From NCBI RefSeq assembly GCF_028476545.1, contig NW_026731985.1, positions 532,501-596,500 of the forward strand: a stretch of DNA of 64,000 nt. The letters run 5' to 3'. Source of the stretch: Physella acuta. Its lineage: Eukaryota > Mollusca > Gastropoda > Physidae. This document shows positions 43,932 through 61,164 of this stretch, one piece after another (within the stretch, counting starts at the first letter, position 1; each line of letters opens with the position of its first letter). A program made the position numbers and the translations under genes. The notes beneath the pieces were generated by a model that was not told the DNA's origin, ran no database searches, and worked only from the letters and a program-made list of their open reading frames with translations.

Positions 43932-44744
43932 ATCTTTTTTATTTCATACTGGAACTTGTGGAAACTCCGGGGTATGTCATTTATTTTAAGTGCAATAAAA
44001 TCACCAAATCAAACTCTTGACATATTGAATTTTTTTTTTTTGCGTGTTTGTTTTTGCTTTTATTTCACTAATCTAACAGCGTGGTTGAGGACGTTTGGAG
44101 TTCAGAATTTGGATTTCTAGTCAAGTAAGTTAAGACGACAAGTCGATAGCAAACTGCCTTCATTTGATGCCGGCTTTTTACCGGTCGATCAGGAAACCGG
44201 TCGACCGGTTGGACTGCTGTGAGTATTCAAGGGACCTCACAAACATGGAGTGCATAATTATCTGCTCATTAATTAACTTCCACGTTACGACGTAAACAGT
44301 AACAAAGCAATCGGATAACGAGAGTCCAACAACATCAAAGCGGTTGATGTAAATTAGCCAACGACCTTGACATTAGAATGTTTGTAAAACGATTTGGGTA
44401 GGGATACACCGAGGCTATGTATTTGTTAGTACATTATTTGTACCCGCTCCATAAAACTAACCCAAACACTAAACACTAGCCTTACAGAGACACGACAATT
44501 ACTTGATAAAACACAATATTACCTAGCCTGCGTTAAAAACTAAAAATATATTCGGATCTAGATAAAGTGCTGTTAGACATACAGTAAACCAATTAATTTA
44601 TCACGGCAATTTAATCAATACCTTCAGACATCGCTATTTAAATTGTACAAGCTTTTAAAATTTCCTAATCGATGTACATTTAACTTAATTATTTAATCGA
44701 TAACCATTTTAATTATATGCTCATCAAGGAAAGGTCTTACGTTC
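43932..44744. other. A/T-rich spacer, nothing recognised
   Basis: Unique A/T-rich sequence with a small palindrome ACCGGTCGACCGGT-like stretch near 44204. No gene supported. Confidence 0.4.
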
Positions 44745-45445
44745 TATCGAGCTAAGTCTGACCTTCCAACCCATAAGATGATCAGACCTTCTATCTAGCG
44801 AGGTCTGACCTACCAAATCATAAGATGACCAGACCTTCCATAGAGCAAGGTCTGACCTTCTAAACCATAACATAACCAGACCTATTGAGCAAGGTCTGAC
44901 CTTCTAAACCATAACATGACCAGACATATCAAGCGAGGTCTGACCTAAACCATAACATGACCAGACCTATTGAGCGAGGTCTGACCTTCTAAACCATAAC
45001 ATGACCAGACCTATTGAGCAAGGTCTGACCTTCTAAACCATAACATGACCAGACCTATCAAGCGAGGTCTGACCTTCTAAACCATAACATGACCAGACCT
45101 ATTGAGCGAGGTCTGACCTTCTAAACCATAACATGACCAGACCTATTGAGCGAGGTCTGACCTTCTAAACCATAACATGACCAGACCTATTGAGCGAGGT
45201 CTGACCTTCTAAACCATAACATGACCAGACCTATCAAGCGAGGTCTGACCTAAACCATAACATGACCAGACCTATTGAGCGAGGTCTGACCTTCTAAACC
45301 ATAACATGACCAGACCTATTGAGCGAGGTCTGACCTTCTAAACCATAACATGACCAGACCTATTGAGTGAGGTCTAACCTTCTAAACCATAACATGACCA
45401 GACCTATTGAGCAAGGTCTGACCTTCTAAACCACAAGACGACGAG
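44745..45445. repeat. 44-bp minisatellite with an internal hairpin, about 16 copies
   Basis: Units read CTTCTAAACCATAACATGAC followed by CAGACCTATTGAGCGAGGTC. CAGACCT and AGGTCTG are reverse complements with an 8-nt gap, so every unit can form a 7-bp stem. A few units lack CTTCT. Copies are otherwise highly similar. Confidence 0.95.
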
Positions 45446-47234
45446 ACCTTCCATCAATCCACAAGCACGTCCGACAGGTCACCGAAGCGTGTAGATGTGA
45501 CGTTGATGACACGTGTGTAAAAAACAAGAGCCTTCCCCGTGAGCGGAGATTGCTCATACGCCCATACACTCAAATCATCCAGCCGGAGAGTGCTATAGGA
45601 TCTGAGAGAGATCTTGACACGTTAGATCATTCGGATGATGGAAGGGGTCAGAAGGGGTCGGGTGGGGTCGGGTGGGGTCTGTTCCAGTTTATAAACAAAA
45701 ATGTACGGCATCGGATAAAGATGTAAGAATCAGCCAACATGCGGAAATAGAAGTGTTCTGACAGGAAAAATTACTGAGGTCTGGTGAGTTTAAATTTAAG
45801 AAATAATCTGCCAACACATAAGTCGGTGTGTATGACACATCTTACATAAATAATTTGACAACACATAAGTCAATGTGTATAACACATCTTACAGAAATAA
45901 TATGATAACACATAAGTCAATGTGTATAACACATCTTACAAAAATAATCTTATAACACATAAGTCAGTGTGTAAGACACATCTTACAGAAAACAGTGAGA
46001 CAGTGGTCTAAGTGTGTGACTCTTGTTATATACTATAAAATACTGAATTCTTATATGTTTTTAAAGAATGAAAAATGTAAGGCTATCTCTAGCGGACCAA
46101 ACCTGATTCTGTTATATTATAGGAACGGAACTAAATGGCACAGGGTGTTTTAGTTTCGTCATGTTTCAAGGTCAAGACGAGTTATGATGTCAAGGCCAGT
46201 TGGAATGATGGTGTCAAGGTCAGATCGAGTAATGGTGTCAAGGTCAGATCAAGTGATTATATTCAGGTATACCAATAAGCAGCAAGGACCATTTTCTACC
46301 ACTTAAATCAAACTGATCAAATCTAAAGTGTTTGATCAAAATCGATGCATAACGTATAGGTCTTTCTGTGTATGTTTATCTATTCATTTAAATCGAAAAA
46401 ATAATTGAATGTCGTTATTTTTATTTTTTATTTTTATTTTTTTTGTGAGGACATGCTGAATTTAAAAACAGACAGGTCAATAGAAAGGTAAACAGTGTGT
46501 GTCACGAGCCTGCAAGTCACCTAGCCTACACAAAGTCAAACCTTTGTCAAAAATCTTGACAATAGTTTGTGTAAAAATAGTATTTTTAAATGTGTACGAA
46601 CATGGGCATGAATATTCTTACAAAACATGCGTACACAGCATGCGTACAAATAATATTTACAAAACACGTGTACGAAACATGTGTTTAAAACATGCGTACA
46701 CAGGATGCTTAAAAAACACGTCTATAAAACATGTGTACAAACTTGTGTTGGTACCAGTCACTCCTTGTAAAGAGCAAAGCCTATTTCTAGAGTCCTTGTC
46801 TGGTGCCTGTAACACGAACCATCTCAAGGCAATGTCGATAACTTTCTTATCATTATTATAACTTCCTGTAGTACCAGAAATCTGGTTATTGGGTCTGTCT
46901 AGAAAAATCTTCCTCTGGTGGAGCTGTAATACCCCCACCCCAGCACCCCTCCACCTCCATTCAACAAAATCTGGGTTCCTTATGTCCCTGCTTGCGCCAT
47001 TGTTTGCGGCGAACTTTTACTTTCTCAACACCCCTCCCTCAGCACCCCTCCCTCAGCACCCCTCTCAACACCTCTCTCTCAACAACCCTCTCTCTACACC
47101 CCACCACCCCAACACCAAGATGAAGAACCGAAAATCAACCGTTACCGATGATTGATTTTACCCCCCCCCCCCCCTTTTCGTTCCCCCCTCATGAAAGCTG
47201 ATGCAACCCACTTGTCGAAATGCATCATTGTTGG
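45446..47234. repeat. Spacer with two small arrays
   Basis: At 45815-45995 there are four copies of a roughly 50-bp unit with ACACATAAGTCAATGTGTAT. At 46600-46745 loose ACAAAACATGCGTAC units occur. At 47020-47110 CACCCCTCCCTCAG-type steps precede a poly-C run. No gene is supported. Confidence 0.75.
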
Positions 47235-47540
47235 AGGATCATTACAGCAGTCCCAGACACGCTTTCATCATTACAGCAGTCCCAGACACGCTTTCATCAT
47301 TACAGCAGTCCCAGACACGCTTTCATCATTACAGCAGTCCCAGACACGCTTTCATCATTACATCAGTCCCAGACACGCTTTCATCATTACATCAGTCCCA
47401 GACACGCTTTCATCATTACAGCAGTCCCAGACACGCTTTCATCATTACAGCAGTCCCAGACACGCTTTCATCATTACATCAGTCCCAGACACGCTTTCAT
47501 CATTACAGCAGTCCCAGACACGCTTTCATCATTATAGACA
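47235..47540. repeat. 29-bp minisatellite, eleven copies
   Basis: Units read CAGTCCCAGACACGCTTTCA plus TCATTACAG, differing mainly by ACAG/ACAT. Because 29 is not a multiple of three, the same peptide repeat appears in three frames. No protein is implied. Confidence 0.97.
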
Positions 47541-47949
47541 GTCTACGAGATCTCCCTCGCGGGAAGGGCAAGGGACTTTTTTTTTCCCTTGACCTTGACC
47601 TAAATATATATATTTGTTTATAGAATAATGATATCCCCCTCCAGCATTGTAAGTTGGACCAGGTTCTGTTTACATTTACATTCTTCTCCCCCCCCCCCTT
47701 ACTTCTTTCCACAACTTCCACCCTGTCAAAGTTACAGTGACCGCAGTAAATGTGAGCATGTACTGGTCTAATGTCTGCTGGACATACATTTGAGCACATA
47801 CTGGTCACATGCCTACCGGACTTAGATGTGAGGAATACGATGCCCACTTTAGGGAGGTACTAAATCTTTATCTGCGGTCGATGGAGTGCCAGAGTCTAGC
47901 GCTTTATGATATTGCTTGCCCATGTTGATACAGACACCACTGGATATCT

Positions 47950-51220
<3,271 letters not shown>

Positions 51221-53990
51221 AAAAATAAGCACAACACATATATACAAACCAAACATCACATACAAGCACACATACACACCATAAACACGTATATACAAAA
51301 CACACGCAACACACAGTCACACATACACACAACTCCCACGTAACAAATACATATACACATCTATACATATACAATTATACGAATAAATACATTTGTTTAT
51401 TTATTTATTTATATCAACTCAACAACTTCAACTTATTTAAATCTAGGCACATACACTCACACACACATACAAACCTACATATACACACACAATGCAAGAT
51501 CTTGGCCATTCAATTTGGGAGCTTACATTTTGTGAGAATCAAAGTTCCCTGGCAAGACCGCTTCAATTGCAAGCCAGCTTGATACTGTATTTTTTTTTGT
51601 CCAAGTCTCCACAAATAAAACTTTTTACACTCCGCCCCAGCCGTTGAGATTTAGTTAAATCTGACAACAATACCCGACCAAAAGACAATTTTCTTGTACG
51701 ACTAAGCTGATGAGATTACTTTAATTTGAACTAGACTACCAACTATTAAGCCACCGCCCCCAAAAGGTCACGAAGGAAGCTAGAACTGCAAGATTAAAAA
51801 ACGTCTGCGATGTTTCAATACATAAATGATAAAAATTGCCTTGCTTGTATGAAAAGCTTTTATCATGGAAACAATTTTTTCTTCCTCTCCACCGCCACCA
51901 TTAGAGGAAATTACTAAAATTTCTGATTGCGGCACTGTAGGGACAGATAGCCCCACCCCTACTCCCCACCCCCTCAAAAACATCCCCAGAAATCCACCCG
52001 TATTTCCCTAGCTGAATTATTATTGGTTTTTTTCTTTTTTTTAAACTGCGTTTTAAAATTGTATTTATCCGTTCAGAAATATTTGACCAGCTGCTGTTTC
52101 CTCATGTCCTCTCCCCTCACCCCCCCCCCCCCCCCAGACAGCCAAGCCCCGGACTGTGTGTGAGTAGTTTGGGCCCTGAAGCTGAAATCTCTACAAGGCG
52201 AAATGGTTTTTTTTAATCTCTTTGCTCTTTCTTTTCTTGTGTACAGTTTTTGTAGGTTATCTGCGTTTAAACTGTTTTTTGAGTTCCAATCGTTCCAATA
52301 TTCATACACGTGTTCCATGTTAATCCAATCAACGTTAGGAATTAGCGTAGACGGCTGGCACAATGGAAACTAGTGGGCCCGAGTGACGCCTAATGGAGTT
52401 ATGGCTAATTTTATCGAATACACTAGACGACCTGTTATCCATTGGATAACTGTTTTTCGACAGCGTAGCAAGAACCAAACATTTTTCGAAACAGTGCAAA
52501 TTCTAAAAGCTCAAAAGCCAGATCGTTATTCTTATTCACCATTGCCCCCTAAGTCTTCCCTAACAAAAATTTATCTTTAAAATGTAGGCATCCACTTGGC
52601 ATGTCTCTACGTATCCACTGAAGGACACACAAGAGACACAACTCCATAGCACTTCAGTTACCACCCCACCCAATGTTCATTCGATCTATCCGACAACAAA
52701 CCCGAGCCTTCCCCCCCCCCCAAATGGATTTCAAACGTACCACAGTGCCCATTACTTCTCTAACCCCCCCCCCCCCTTTTCCCACTTGCATGAATATCTC
52801 CCTCCTTATAAAAGTTTTTATTGTTGAAATTTACTTTATTTGATTGGGAATTTGAGTGGGAATTTGAGTGGGAATTCCCACATGACGTCATTAACTTTGA
52901 GCTAAAAATAGCGAATAGCTTTGCACTCACGGTGGCCCTGAAGGGAGAATAAACACCGACATTAGTGCTTTAAATTATCGTATGTAACTTTTATTCTTTA
53001 GAATTTAAATTATCGTATGTAACTTTTATTCTTTAGAATTTAAATTATCGTATGTAACTTTTATTCTTTAGAATCATAATTTAGAATTAATTTCAATCAG
53101 CGACAAAATAATTAAGAAACAGGTTCATATTACTGTCGGATTTAAATTTAGAAAAAAGGGCATATTAGATCTAGTCATGTTCGAATCTTACTGCAAGGCC
53201 GTTGTATTTTTTTCCACGATAAGTGATGATAAAAATCCTTGGAGAAATCTTAGTTTTAGATGGTTGAATTTGGTATCAAAAGAAACTAGCTCAGCTTTGT
53301 TACTTATAATTCTTATACCAGTAATTTACTTGAAATATGCGAGAGAAAACATCTAGAAATGAGGAGCACTTTGAGTGAGCAGCGGAGGTTTGATAACTGG
53401 GGACGGCAACCTATCTGGGAGGGAAAACTCCAAAATTAAACAACTGCTGCTTTGTGGTTTGTTCTTGGATGGAATAAAATGCTATGGAAGCGAATCCAAA
53501 AATAAATACTAAATTGTTTTGGAGGAAATCCCTTCCAACATTACAATTAAGAACGAAGAAGAAGAGAAGAAAGACTTTCAAACAGTTAAGATTTGAGGAA
53601 GTGAATAAAACGCATTGAAAGATGTATCAGATATTGAGTGCTTGATAAACAAAGCAATATTTCAGCGAATGTTGATATCGCTCAATAGGCTGGCATGTCC
53701 TTCCTGGAATATTTATGCATAAAAAATACGTTTGCTAAATAAGTGACAGCTCGCGTGATGCGTGTTTTTTTTTATGTTGTGGCTTTTGTGGATATAGGCA
53801 TTTATGGGAAAATGTGGGAATTTATGGGAACTTATGGGAACTTATGGGCTCTCACATCAGAACCCCGGAGTGAATAAAACAATAATGACAACGGGTTATT
53901 TGCGTTACTGTTATATTATGTCGTGTGGCATTCCAGGTCTAGACTGGAGTATATTTAAAGGAATAAAACGTTAGTAATTTTTACCCAGTA
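51221..53990. other. Mostly unique spacer
   Basis: About 2.8 kb with no supported gene. Poly-C runs occur at 52122-52136 and 52766-52778. A three-copy repeat of about 35 bp (TTAAATTATCGTATGTAACT) is at 52970-53080, and TTTATGGGAACTTATGGGAA steps at 53795-53850. Short open frames lack recognisable homology. Confidence 0.55.
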
Positions 53991-53991
53991 A

Positions 53992-54215
<224 letters not shown>

Positions 54216-54378
54216 CTTTATTCAGATAGCTTCATCTTTATTCTGCTGTATACTTTAAAAAAAAACTTAAATCATCTTTTTTTAGTTTGTTCTGTTGTCT
54301 GGGATTGCTTAGCTGTCTGGCTAGCAGCTGTCTGAAACTTCCCACTAGCGTTTCTCTAAGAAGACAGTCGTTGCCTTA

Positions 54379-55027
54379 TTTTTACAAGCTTTTATTTAAC
54401 TCACTTCCTCTGTCTGTCTTGACGGAAACGCAGGAGTGAAAATTCGGACAGTTCTACTTGACCGATACGATTCAAAGTTGGCACGTGGGTCAAGACATGA
54501 AGACAATGCAACCTGAAACTAAATTTGACTTAATTGGATGCCTAATTAATTTTTTATGAATTAATTAAAATTTGGACCGAATTAGTAGGCATGTCTAGCC
54601 AACCACACCACACGCGTCATCACCTTCAATAGCTGCGCCATCACGTAATGGCTGCGTTCAAAAACCATTGCGCGCCTACTGAACGTGATGTTCAGTAGGC
54701 GCGCAATGGTTTTTAGTCATGTAACTCTATTGTAAATAAAACATGTAAAGTACTGAAAAAAAAATTCATAAAAAACGTTTTAATAACAAGCTTTTATGTA
54801 ATGATGCACTAAAAAGTAGAAAATAAATTATAGACTACTATTTAAATAACTATAAAGAAAAGCGTGGGTCACTTTAGTATCTATTGGATACCTTTACTAA
54901 TGTTAAGGAAGACACCCACGTTTTTCTTTATAGTTATTTAAATAGTAGTCTATAATTTATTTTCTACTTCTTTAGTGCATCATTACATAAAAGCTTGTTA
55001 TTAAAACGTTTTTTATGAATTTTTTTT
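54379..55027. mobile_element. Palindromic non-autonomous element, copy 2 (loop inverted)
   Basis: About 650 bp closely matching 43272-43931 in the same orientation, with small indels. The small hairpin is 54660-54714 (loop CGTGATG instead of CGTGATA). The large hairpin arms are about 54756-54869 and 54914-55027. Its 44-nt loop (54870-54913) is the exact reverse complement of the copy 1 loop. Non-coding. Confidence 0.87.
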
Positions 55028-55559
55028 CCGATTTGTGTTCATGTTTTCTAGTTGAACTAAAACAACGACAAAACATTTTTACTTTTCTAGTAAGTCATAA
55101 AAATCATGCAACCGGGTTTATATTAACTTGAAATATATTTTTTTTTCTGTACCTTAAGGCGAACTAAGATTGTCAAAGCTATCCTCAAAGTAAATTAAAT
55201 TATCAAACTTTCTGGAGTCAAAGGTGACAGCATTAGGTAATTAATCTCCTTGAACTCGATAGCATTATTTACTCGCCATCATTTTCATCATCAATCTCAT
55301 CCTTTACAAAAACTCTCCCCAACACCGTGTAATTATAAATCAAGTTAGCACAGTGTGTTGTGCACATTAAAACTATTCTAGCCAGAAAAAATACTTCAAC
55401 ACTACAATGAAACAGACGAAATAAAAAAAAAATGATCCGCGTACCATTGGACCAGGTGGCGTCGTGCGCTCTCTGTCACGGGGAGGGGAAGGAACTCGCT
55501 GTGTTCGGATTTCTCTCCCTTCTTTCGGCTGGCGATAGTTGTGAGCCGCCCGGCCTGCT
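55028..55559. other. Spacer upstream of gene C
   Basis: A/T-rich to about 55435, then GC-richer. No gene or array is seen. The distal gene C promoter may lie here, but no specific element can be named. Confidence 0.35.
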
Positions 55560-55676
55560 AGTGTTGAGCCAATAGGCGATCATTATTGCTTTTACTTATC
55601 AATAGAACACACGTACACACACACGTGCACACACACGTACACACACACGTGACTATGACGACACGAGGTTGAAGGC
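55560..55676 (+). promoter_or_regulatory. Candidate 5' UTR / proximal promoter of gene C
   Basis: The 120 bases before the gene C start hold a CCAAT motif (in GAGCCAATAG near 55565) and a short CA-rich tract with several ACACGTGC/ACACGTAC motifs, some of them CACGTG E-boxes (55621-55651). A GC-richer stretch precedes it at about 55440-55560. No TATA box is evident at a convincing distance. The promoter role is inferred from position. Confidence 0.25.
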
Positions 55677-55889
55677 ATGGGTGACTGTGTTTTGTTGAAT
55701 TGGACTCGAATCGTCGAACTTTTCATCGTTGTTTTCATCGTCGTGTGCCATGCCAACGAGAACGCCAAACGCCTGTACGATGACCTGTTGCGAAGGAGTG
55801 GTTACAACAAACTTATTCGGCCAGTCGGCAACAACACGGACAAGCTTGTGGTCAAGATGGGTATTCGATTATCACAGCTTATCGATATC
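55677..55889 (+). CDS. Gene C: first coding exon of a third nAChR subunit (continues beyond the window)
   Basis: The ATG at 55677 follows an in-frame TGA at 55656-55658. The 71 codons give a leader ([16 protein letters not shown], cleavage probably after residue 26), then [22 protein letters not shown] and [12 protein letters not shown], the standard N-terminus of nAChR subunits and closer to the common alpha-type consensus than gene B. NNT is a sequon. The donor is GTAAGT at 55890, phase 0, the same border as the end of gene B exon 2. The next expected piece is a short exon like gene B exon 3; I did not find it before 64000, so the first intron exceeds 8.1 kb or the gene is incomplete. Whether it has the adjacent Cys pair of an alpha subunit cannot be seen here. 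Confidence 0.88.
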
Positions 55890-57180
55890 GTAAGTAGAGA
55901 ATAATCGATTTCTTTCATTTCATGTACATATTTTTATAGTTTGTTTGTAGTATTGGTTTACTGTAGTCTGCCAATGTTAAACGTAAACACGCACCAACCA
56001 ATCAGCAGGCAGCAGTATCGATACTGATATATGATTGGACACGGGGAGTGTGTAAGCCCCGAGTCACGTGACTTCGGATACTGCGTTGTCCCTGACTGGA
56101 TCTATAGATCAATTCAGCTTAGAACATTCATCCTTTGTTGTGTTTTATATATCTATATGCTCAATGATGGAAACACAACATACAACATATGAATGTGTTT
56201 ACTGTTTTAATGTTCTGAAACACAACATAACATTTTATAACACTGACATATGTTGCATACAACATAACGTCGTATTTATCTGTATTGATTCTATATCAGT
56301 TATACTTCTGATTTATTTTAACGTTCGCTTCGAAGATATGACAAAGACACCACACCCACACAACCAGATGACACATAATACCACAACACAATAACACAAA
56401 CAGATAAAACATAACACGTAACACAACCACACAACTTTACGACACATCACACAACCACATAGCACAACCACACAACCACATGATGCATAACACCACATCA
56501 CATTTTCACCACGACACACTTCGCACAACACACCTTACAACAACACACCTCACATCACAACACAATGACACAACACACCGCACACCACCTCACACACACC
56601 TCACACTACGAATATAGGACAGCCACTAGACGCTCCTGATACAAAAATTTTATCTACCTATTTTTACTCACCTTTTTGTAAACTGGGTCACCTGTGTAAG
56701 CACGCGCAAGGTAGACACGTTGTACGGTAAAAACTCGAGGCTCACATAGGTGAGCATATCTTAGAGGGCTCTCAGTGTAAATATGATCCAGCACTTTGTT
56801 CAGCTGAGGCTCATATAGGTGAACATATCTTAGACTTTTAGAAGGCTCTCAGTGTAAATATAATACAGCACTTTGTTCAGAACTGCTTTACATTTTTTGC
56901 CTACATTCCGCAGCACCTATCATTTACAGGATTTTGTACATAATTGTACACATTCTTAAGAATATATGTGTATAATTTACAGCCCTTTCGTGTACAATTC
57001 TTGTATATAATGTACATACCTTTGGTGCTTACTCTATATGAAAAATCTACAGCACCTAAGTACACAATTAATTGTAAAAAAGAAAATTAGTACACAATTT
57101 TCGTTTATAATATGTTGCATTTGGTGTCAAACTTAATTTGTGTTTTAAATAATTATTTTTTTAATAAAAAGACTGGCTCT
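55890..57180. other. Start of gene C intron 1
   Basis: Follows the GTAAGT donor. It contains CACAACACAC-type steps at 56340-56610 and a duplicated piece (GAGGCTCATATAGGTGA-like, about 56740-56880, two copies). No exon with the expected short loop D motif is visible. Confidence 0.45.
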
Positions 57181-57214
57181 GAAGGCTGTATACTAGTTAT
57201 AGAAAGACAATCTT

Positions 57215-57715
57215 ATACTTCTATATAAGGACACACTTATAGCTGTATGCAACTGCACACTTCTATTAAATGACACACTTATAGCTGTATTAAAAAAAAC
57301 ACTTATAGCTGTATAGAATGACACACTCATAGCTATATAGAATAACACACTTATAGTTGTATGGAATTGCGCACTTATAGCTGTATAAAAAACACTTATA
57401 GCTCTAAAAATAACACAGCTATAGCTATATAGAATGAAACATCTATAGTTGTATAGAATGACACACTTATACCTGTCTCGAATGACACACTTATAGCTGT
57501 ATAGAATGACACACCTGTAGCTGTACAGAATGACACACTTATAGCTGTATGGAATGACACACCTATAGCTGTATAGAATGACACACTTATAACTATATAG
57601 AATGACACACCTATAGCTGTATAGAATGACACACCTATATCTTCACAGAATGACACACTTATAGCTGTATAGAATGACACACCTATAGCTTTATAGAATA
57701 ACACACTTATAGGTT
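57215..57715. repeat. 24-bp array, about 20 copies
   Basis: Units read ACACACTTATAGCTGTATAG plus AATG, with ACACCTATAG variants. The length keeps frame, giving an open frame of SFYTAIGV-type repeats on the opposite strand. Not a gene. Confidence 0.93.
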
Positions 57716-57894
57716 AATAGATGAACATCAGTACAACTAGGTCTAACCAATCAATTCAGATTAAATTACCAATTTAGTTTTAAAAATCAATAGAATTAGT
57801 CTCAAGCAGTTAGCCTGGTAGTTAAAGACGTTAGACCGCCAGTGGCTTGGTCAATTTTGTGAATGGCTGGTCTTTTTGAGGCCCAGCTGACTTT

Positions 57895-58300
57895 TTCAGT
57901 GACCTAGTCTCAAATGACCTAGACTTTTAGTGACCTGTCTGTTAGTGACCTAGTCAGTTAATGACCTAGTCTGTTAATGAGTCTTCTAGTGACCTAGTAT
58001 GTTAGTAACATAGACTGTTAAAGACCTAGTCTTTTAGTTACCTTGTCTGTTAGTAACCTTGTCTGTTAGTTAATGCGTTTAGTGATATAGTCTATTAGTG
58101 ACCTAGTGTATTAGAAGACCTTGTCTACTAATGACCCAGTATGTTAGTAACCTTGACTTTAAGTGACCTAGCCTGTTAAGTGACCTAGTATTTACTTGGC
58201 CTTGACTTTAAGTGACCTAGTATGTTAGTGGCCTAGTAACTAATGACCTTGAAAGTAATTAAGTCTATTAGTGTTCTATCCAGCCTAGTGACCTAGTCCG
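57895..58300. repeat. GTGACCTAGTCTGTTA-type 16-bp array
   Basis: Loose copies of AGTGACCTAGTCTGTTA with variable spacing and strong degeneration. The stretch from here to 58867 is unique A/T-rich DNA without a gene. Confidence 0.85.
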
Positions 58301-58867
58301 CTGTTACTAAATATATGTGTGACCTAGTTATCCTATTGGCTTAGTGTAGTAAATCTCACACATGTATCGAGGCTATCCAGGTCATTGTTTTTGTTGCATG
58401 ACCTTGTGACGGTGCACAACGGAAGTGCCAAGAGAGCACAGCCATTTTGAACCTCAGATTTTTCTGCTAGAAATTATTCAGACAAATTTTTAACACATCT
58501 TAATTACTGGCCAAAAAACAACCTTGAACACTCTAACTATTTAAGTTTTTAGCGTAATGTGGACAAAATAATGTTTTTCAAAACATCTTTAAAGAAATCG
58601 CAAACAATATGAAATTCCTGTAAATATGGAAGCTCCATGTAAAGTATTCAATTTTGTTTTAATTTGCTTCAATGTGGAAAATATTAATGCGTTCATCGTA
58701 TACTTCAAGAAAATATGTATAGATGTACCAGTTGCAAGAATAGACAAAGTCTTAGGTTAAAATTATGTAGGGCCTTAAGGTGGTTTTAATCCTATTTCAT
58801 TTACTCTAGCTCATTGCATCAATAGTTAGAATCACGGTGACAGTGGTTTATAGCATTGGTGGTTTTT

Positions 58868-59865
58868 CTGGGTAGTCCTGTACCCAACATGGCTGGTATA
58901 GACAGATCCTGTACCCAACATGGCTGGTATAGACAGATCCTGTACCCAACATGGCTGGTATAGACAGATCCTGTACCCAACATGGCTGGTATAGACAGAT
59001 GCTGTACCCAACATGGCTGGTATAGACAGATCCTGTACCCAACATGGCTTGTATAGACAGATCCTGTACCCAACAAAACATGGCTGGTATAGACAGATCC
59101 TGTACCCAACATGGCTGGTATAGACATATGCTGTACCCAACATGGCTGGTAAAGACAGATCCTGTACCCAACAAAACATGGCTGGTATAGACAGATGCTG
59201 TACCCAACATGGCTGGTATAGACAGATCCTGTACCCAACATGGCTGGTATAGACAGATGCTGTACCCAACAAAACATGGCTGGTATAGACAGATCCTGTA
59301 CCCAACATGGCTGGTATAGACAGATCCTGTACCCAACATGGCTGGTATAGACAGATCCTGTACCCAACATGGCTGGTATAGACAGATCCTGTACCCAACA
59401 TGGCTGGTATAGACAGATGCTGTACCCAACATGGCTGGTAAAGACAGATCCTGTACCCAACAAAACATGGCTGGTATAGACAGATCCTGTACTCAACAAA
59501 ACATGGCTGGTATAGACAGATGCTGTACCCAACAAAACATGGCTGGTATAGACAGATGCTGTACCCAACAAAACATGGCTTGTATAGACAGATCCTGTAC
59601 CCAATAAAACATGGCTGGTATAGACAGATGCTGTACCCAACATGGCTGGTATAGACAGATCCTGTACCCAACATGGCTGGTATAGACAGATGCTGTACCC
59701 AATAGTCTGAATCAAGGTGCAGTGTTTTATAGCATTGGTGGTTTTTTCTGAAAAGTCGCTTTCTACATCCTTGTACCCCAAAAAGCATAGCTGGTATAGA
59801 CAGATCCTGTACCCAACATGGCTGGTATAGACAGATCCTGTACCCAACATGGCGGGTATAGAAGC
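58868..59865. repeat. 31/36-bp minisatellite with duplicated flank
   Basis: About 28 copies of ACATGGCTGGTATAGACAGA plus TCCTGTACCCA (31 bp), some with an additional ACAAA (36 bp). The left flank (GTTTATAGCATTGGTGGTTT near 58845) recurs at about 59729, followed by a second short set of units at 59790-59860, so the array was duplicated with its flank. Three long open frames on the opposite strand are artefacts. Confidence 0.95.
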
Positions 59866-60298
59866 AGCAAAGAGCGCCTGTAATGTACTGCATTTATCCG
59901 CACTTTTCTGTGTGTTCCGGTATTGGGAAAACCCGCTAAGACGTTTCGTTGGATGGAACGGTTAAAAGCTCAAGGCTCTTGGGTCTTAATTTCAAATTGA
60001 TTTATAATCCCGCCAAATTCTATGGAGGCGTTGGAGTGCCTGAATAGCCCCGTCTGCCCGCCCCCCCTCTCGCATGAGACGCATTCCCCCCCCCCTAGTC
60101 TGCATCTATTTGCAGCCGTTCCTCAATGGATCTAACAACATCCAACCTTCGTGTTGGAGGGTAAATGGAAATCAATTAAATTAATGAGTTTGTTTAGCGC
60201 ATGTATTTATCTCTAACTATCATTAAATATATCTATTTAGTATGTTTTTTTCTTGAATTCCAAGAAAGATATTCAAAGTACCCAATTGGCCATCTGCT

Positions 60299-60737
<439 letters not shown>

Positions 60738-61164
60738 TCCTAGTAATTACTTAGATAGGAGGTCATTGCTGGTATTTAATGATAGTCCTAGCAATCTTGA
60801 AATATATTGACCATCCTGAAATGTTCTAAAAAACTTAGCAGCAATAGAGGCTTCGAATATACTTATATTTTTAGATTAGATTTGAAACAGTGGGGGGGGG
60901 GATGGAGAGGGAGGGTTATCTAGTTCTTTAGACCAACTACCGCCACATTCATTCAATGTTTCCTTACTTTAAAATAACATCGTCCAGCTCTTTATCATAA
61001 AAATCGATTTAATTGGACGATTTGTAATTCATAATCTAATTGTACCTGGCGATTAAAAAAGAAACGACACCATGTTTGCTCACAACACGGTGTAGAGTGA
61101 CACATTAGTTCTAGGATAGCTCATGATGGAGGATACATCTAACTCATCGATCGTACGCAGTTTC

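Noticed and set aside
52073-52363. 96-codon minus-strand open frame
   Set aside because: No recognisable domain; it reads through a poly-C run and lacks splice or start context.
57805-57900. tRNA- or SINE-like stretch (AGCCTGGTAGTTAAAGACG)
   Set aside because: A weak A-box resemblance only; no B-box at the right distance and no cloverleaf.
58819-59893. Minus-strand open frames of 206-353 codons with SIPAMLGTGSVYTSH repeats
   Set aside because: The same peptide set appears in three frames of a 31/36-bp repeat, which is a repeat artefact.
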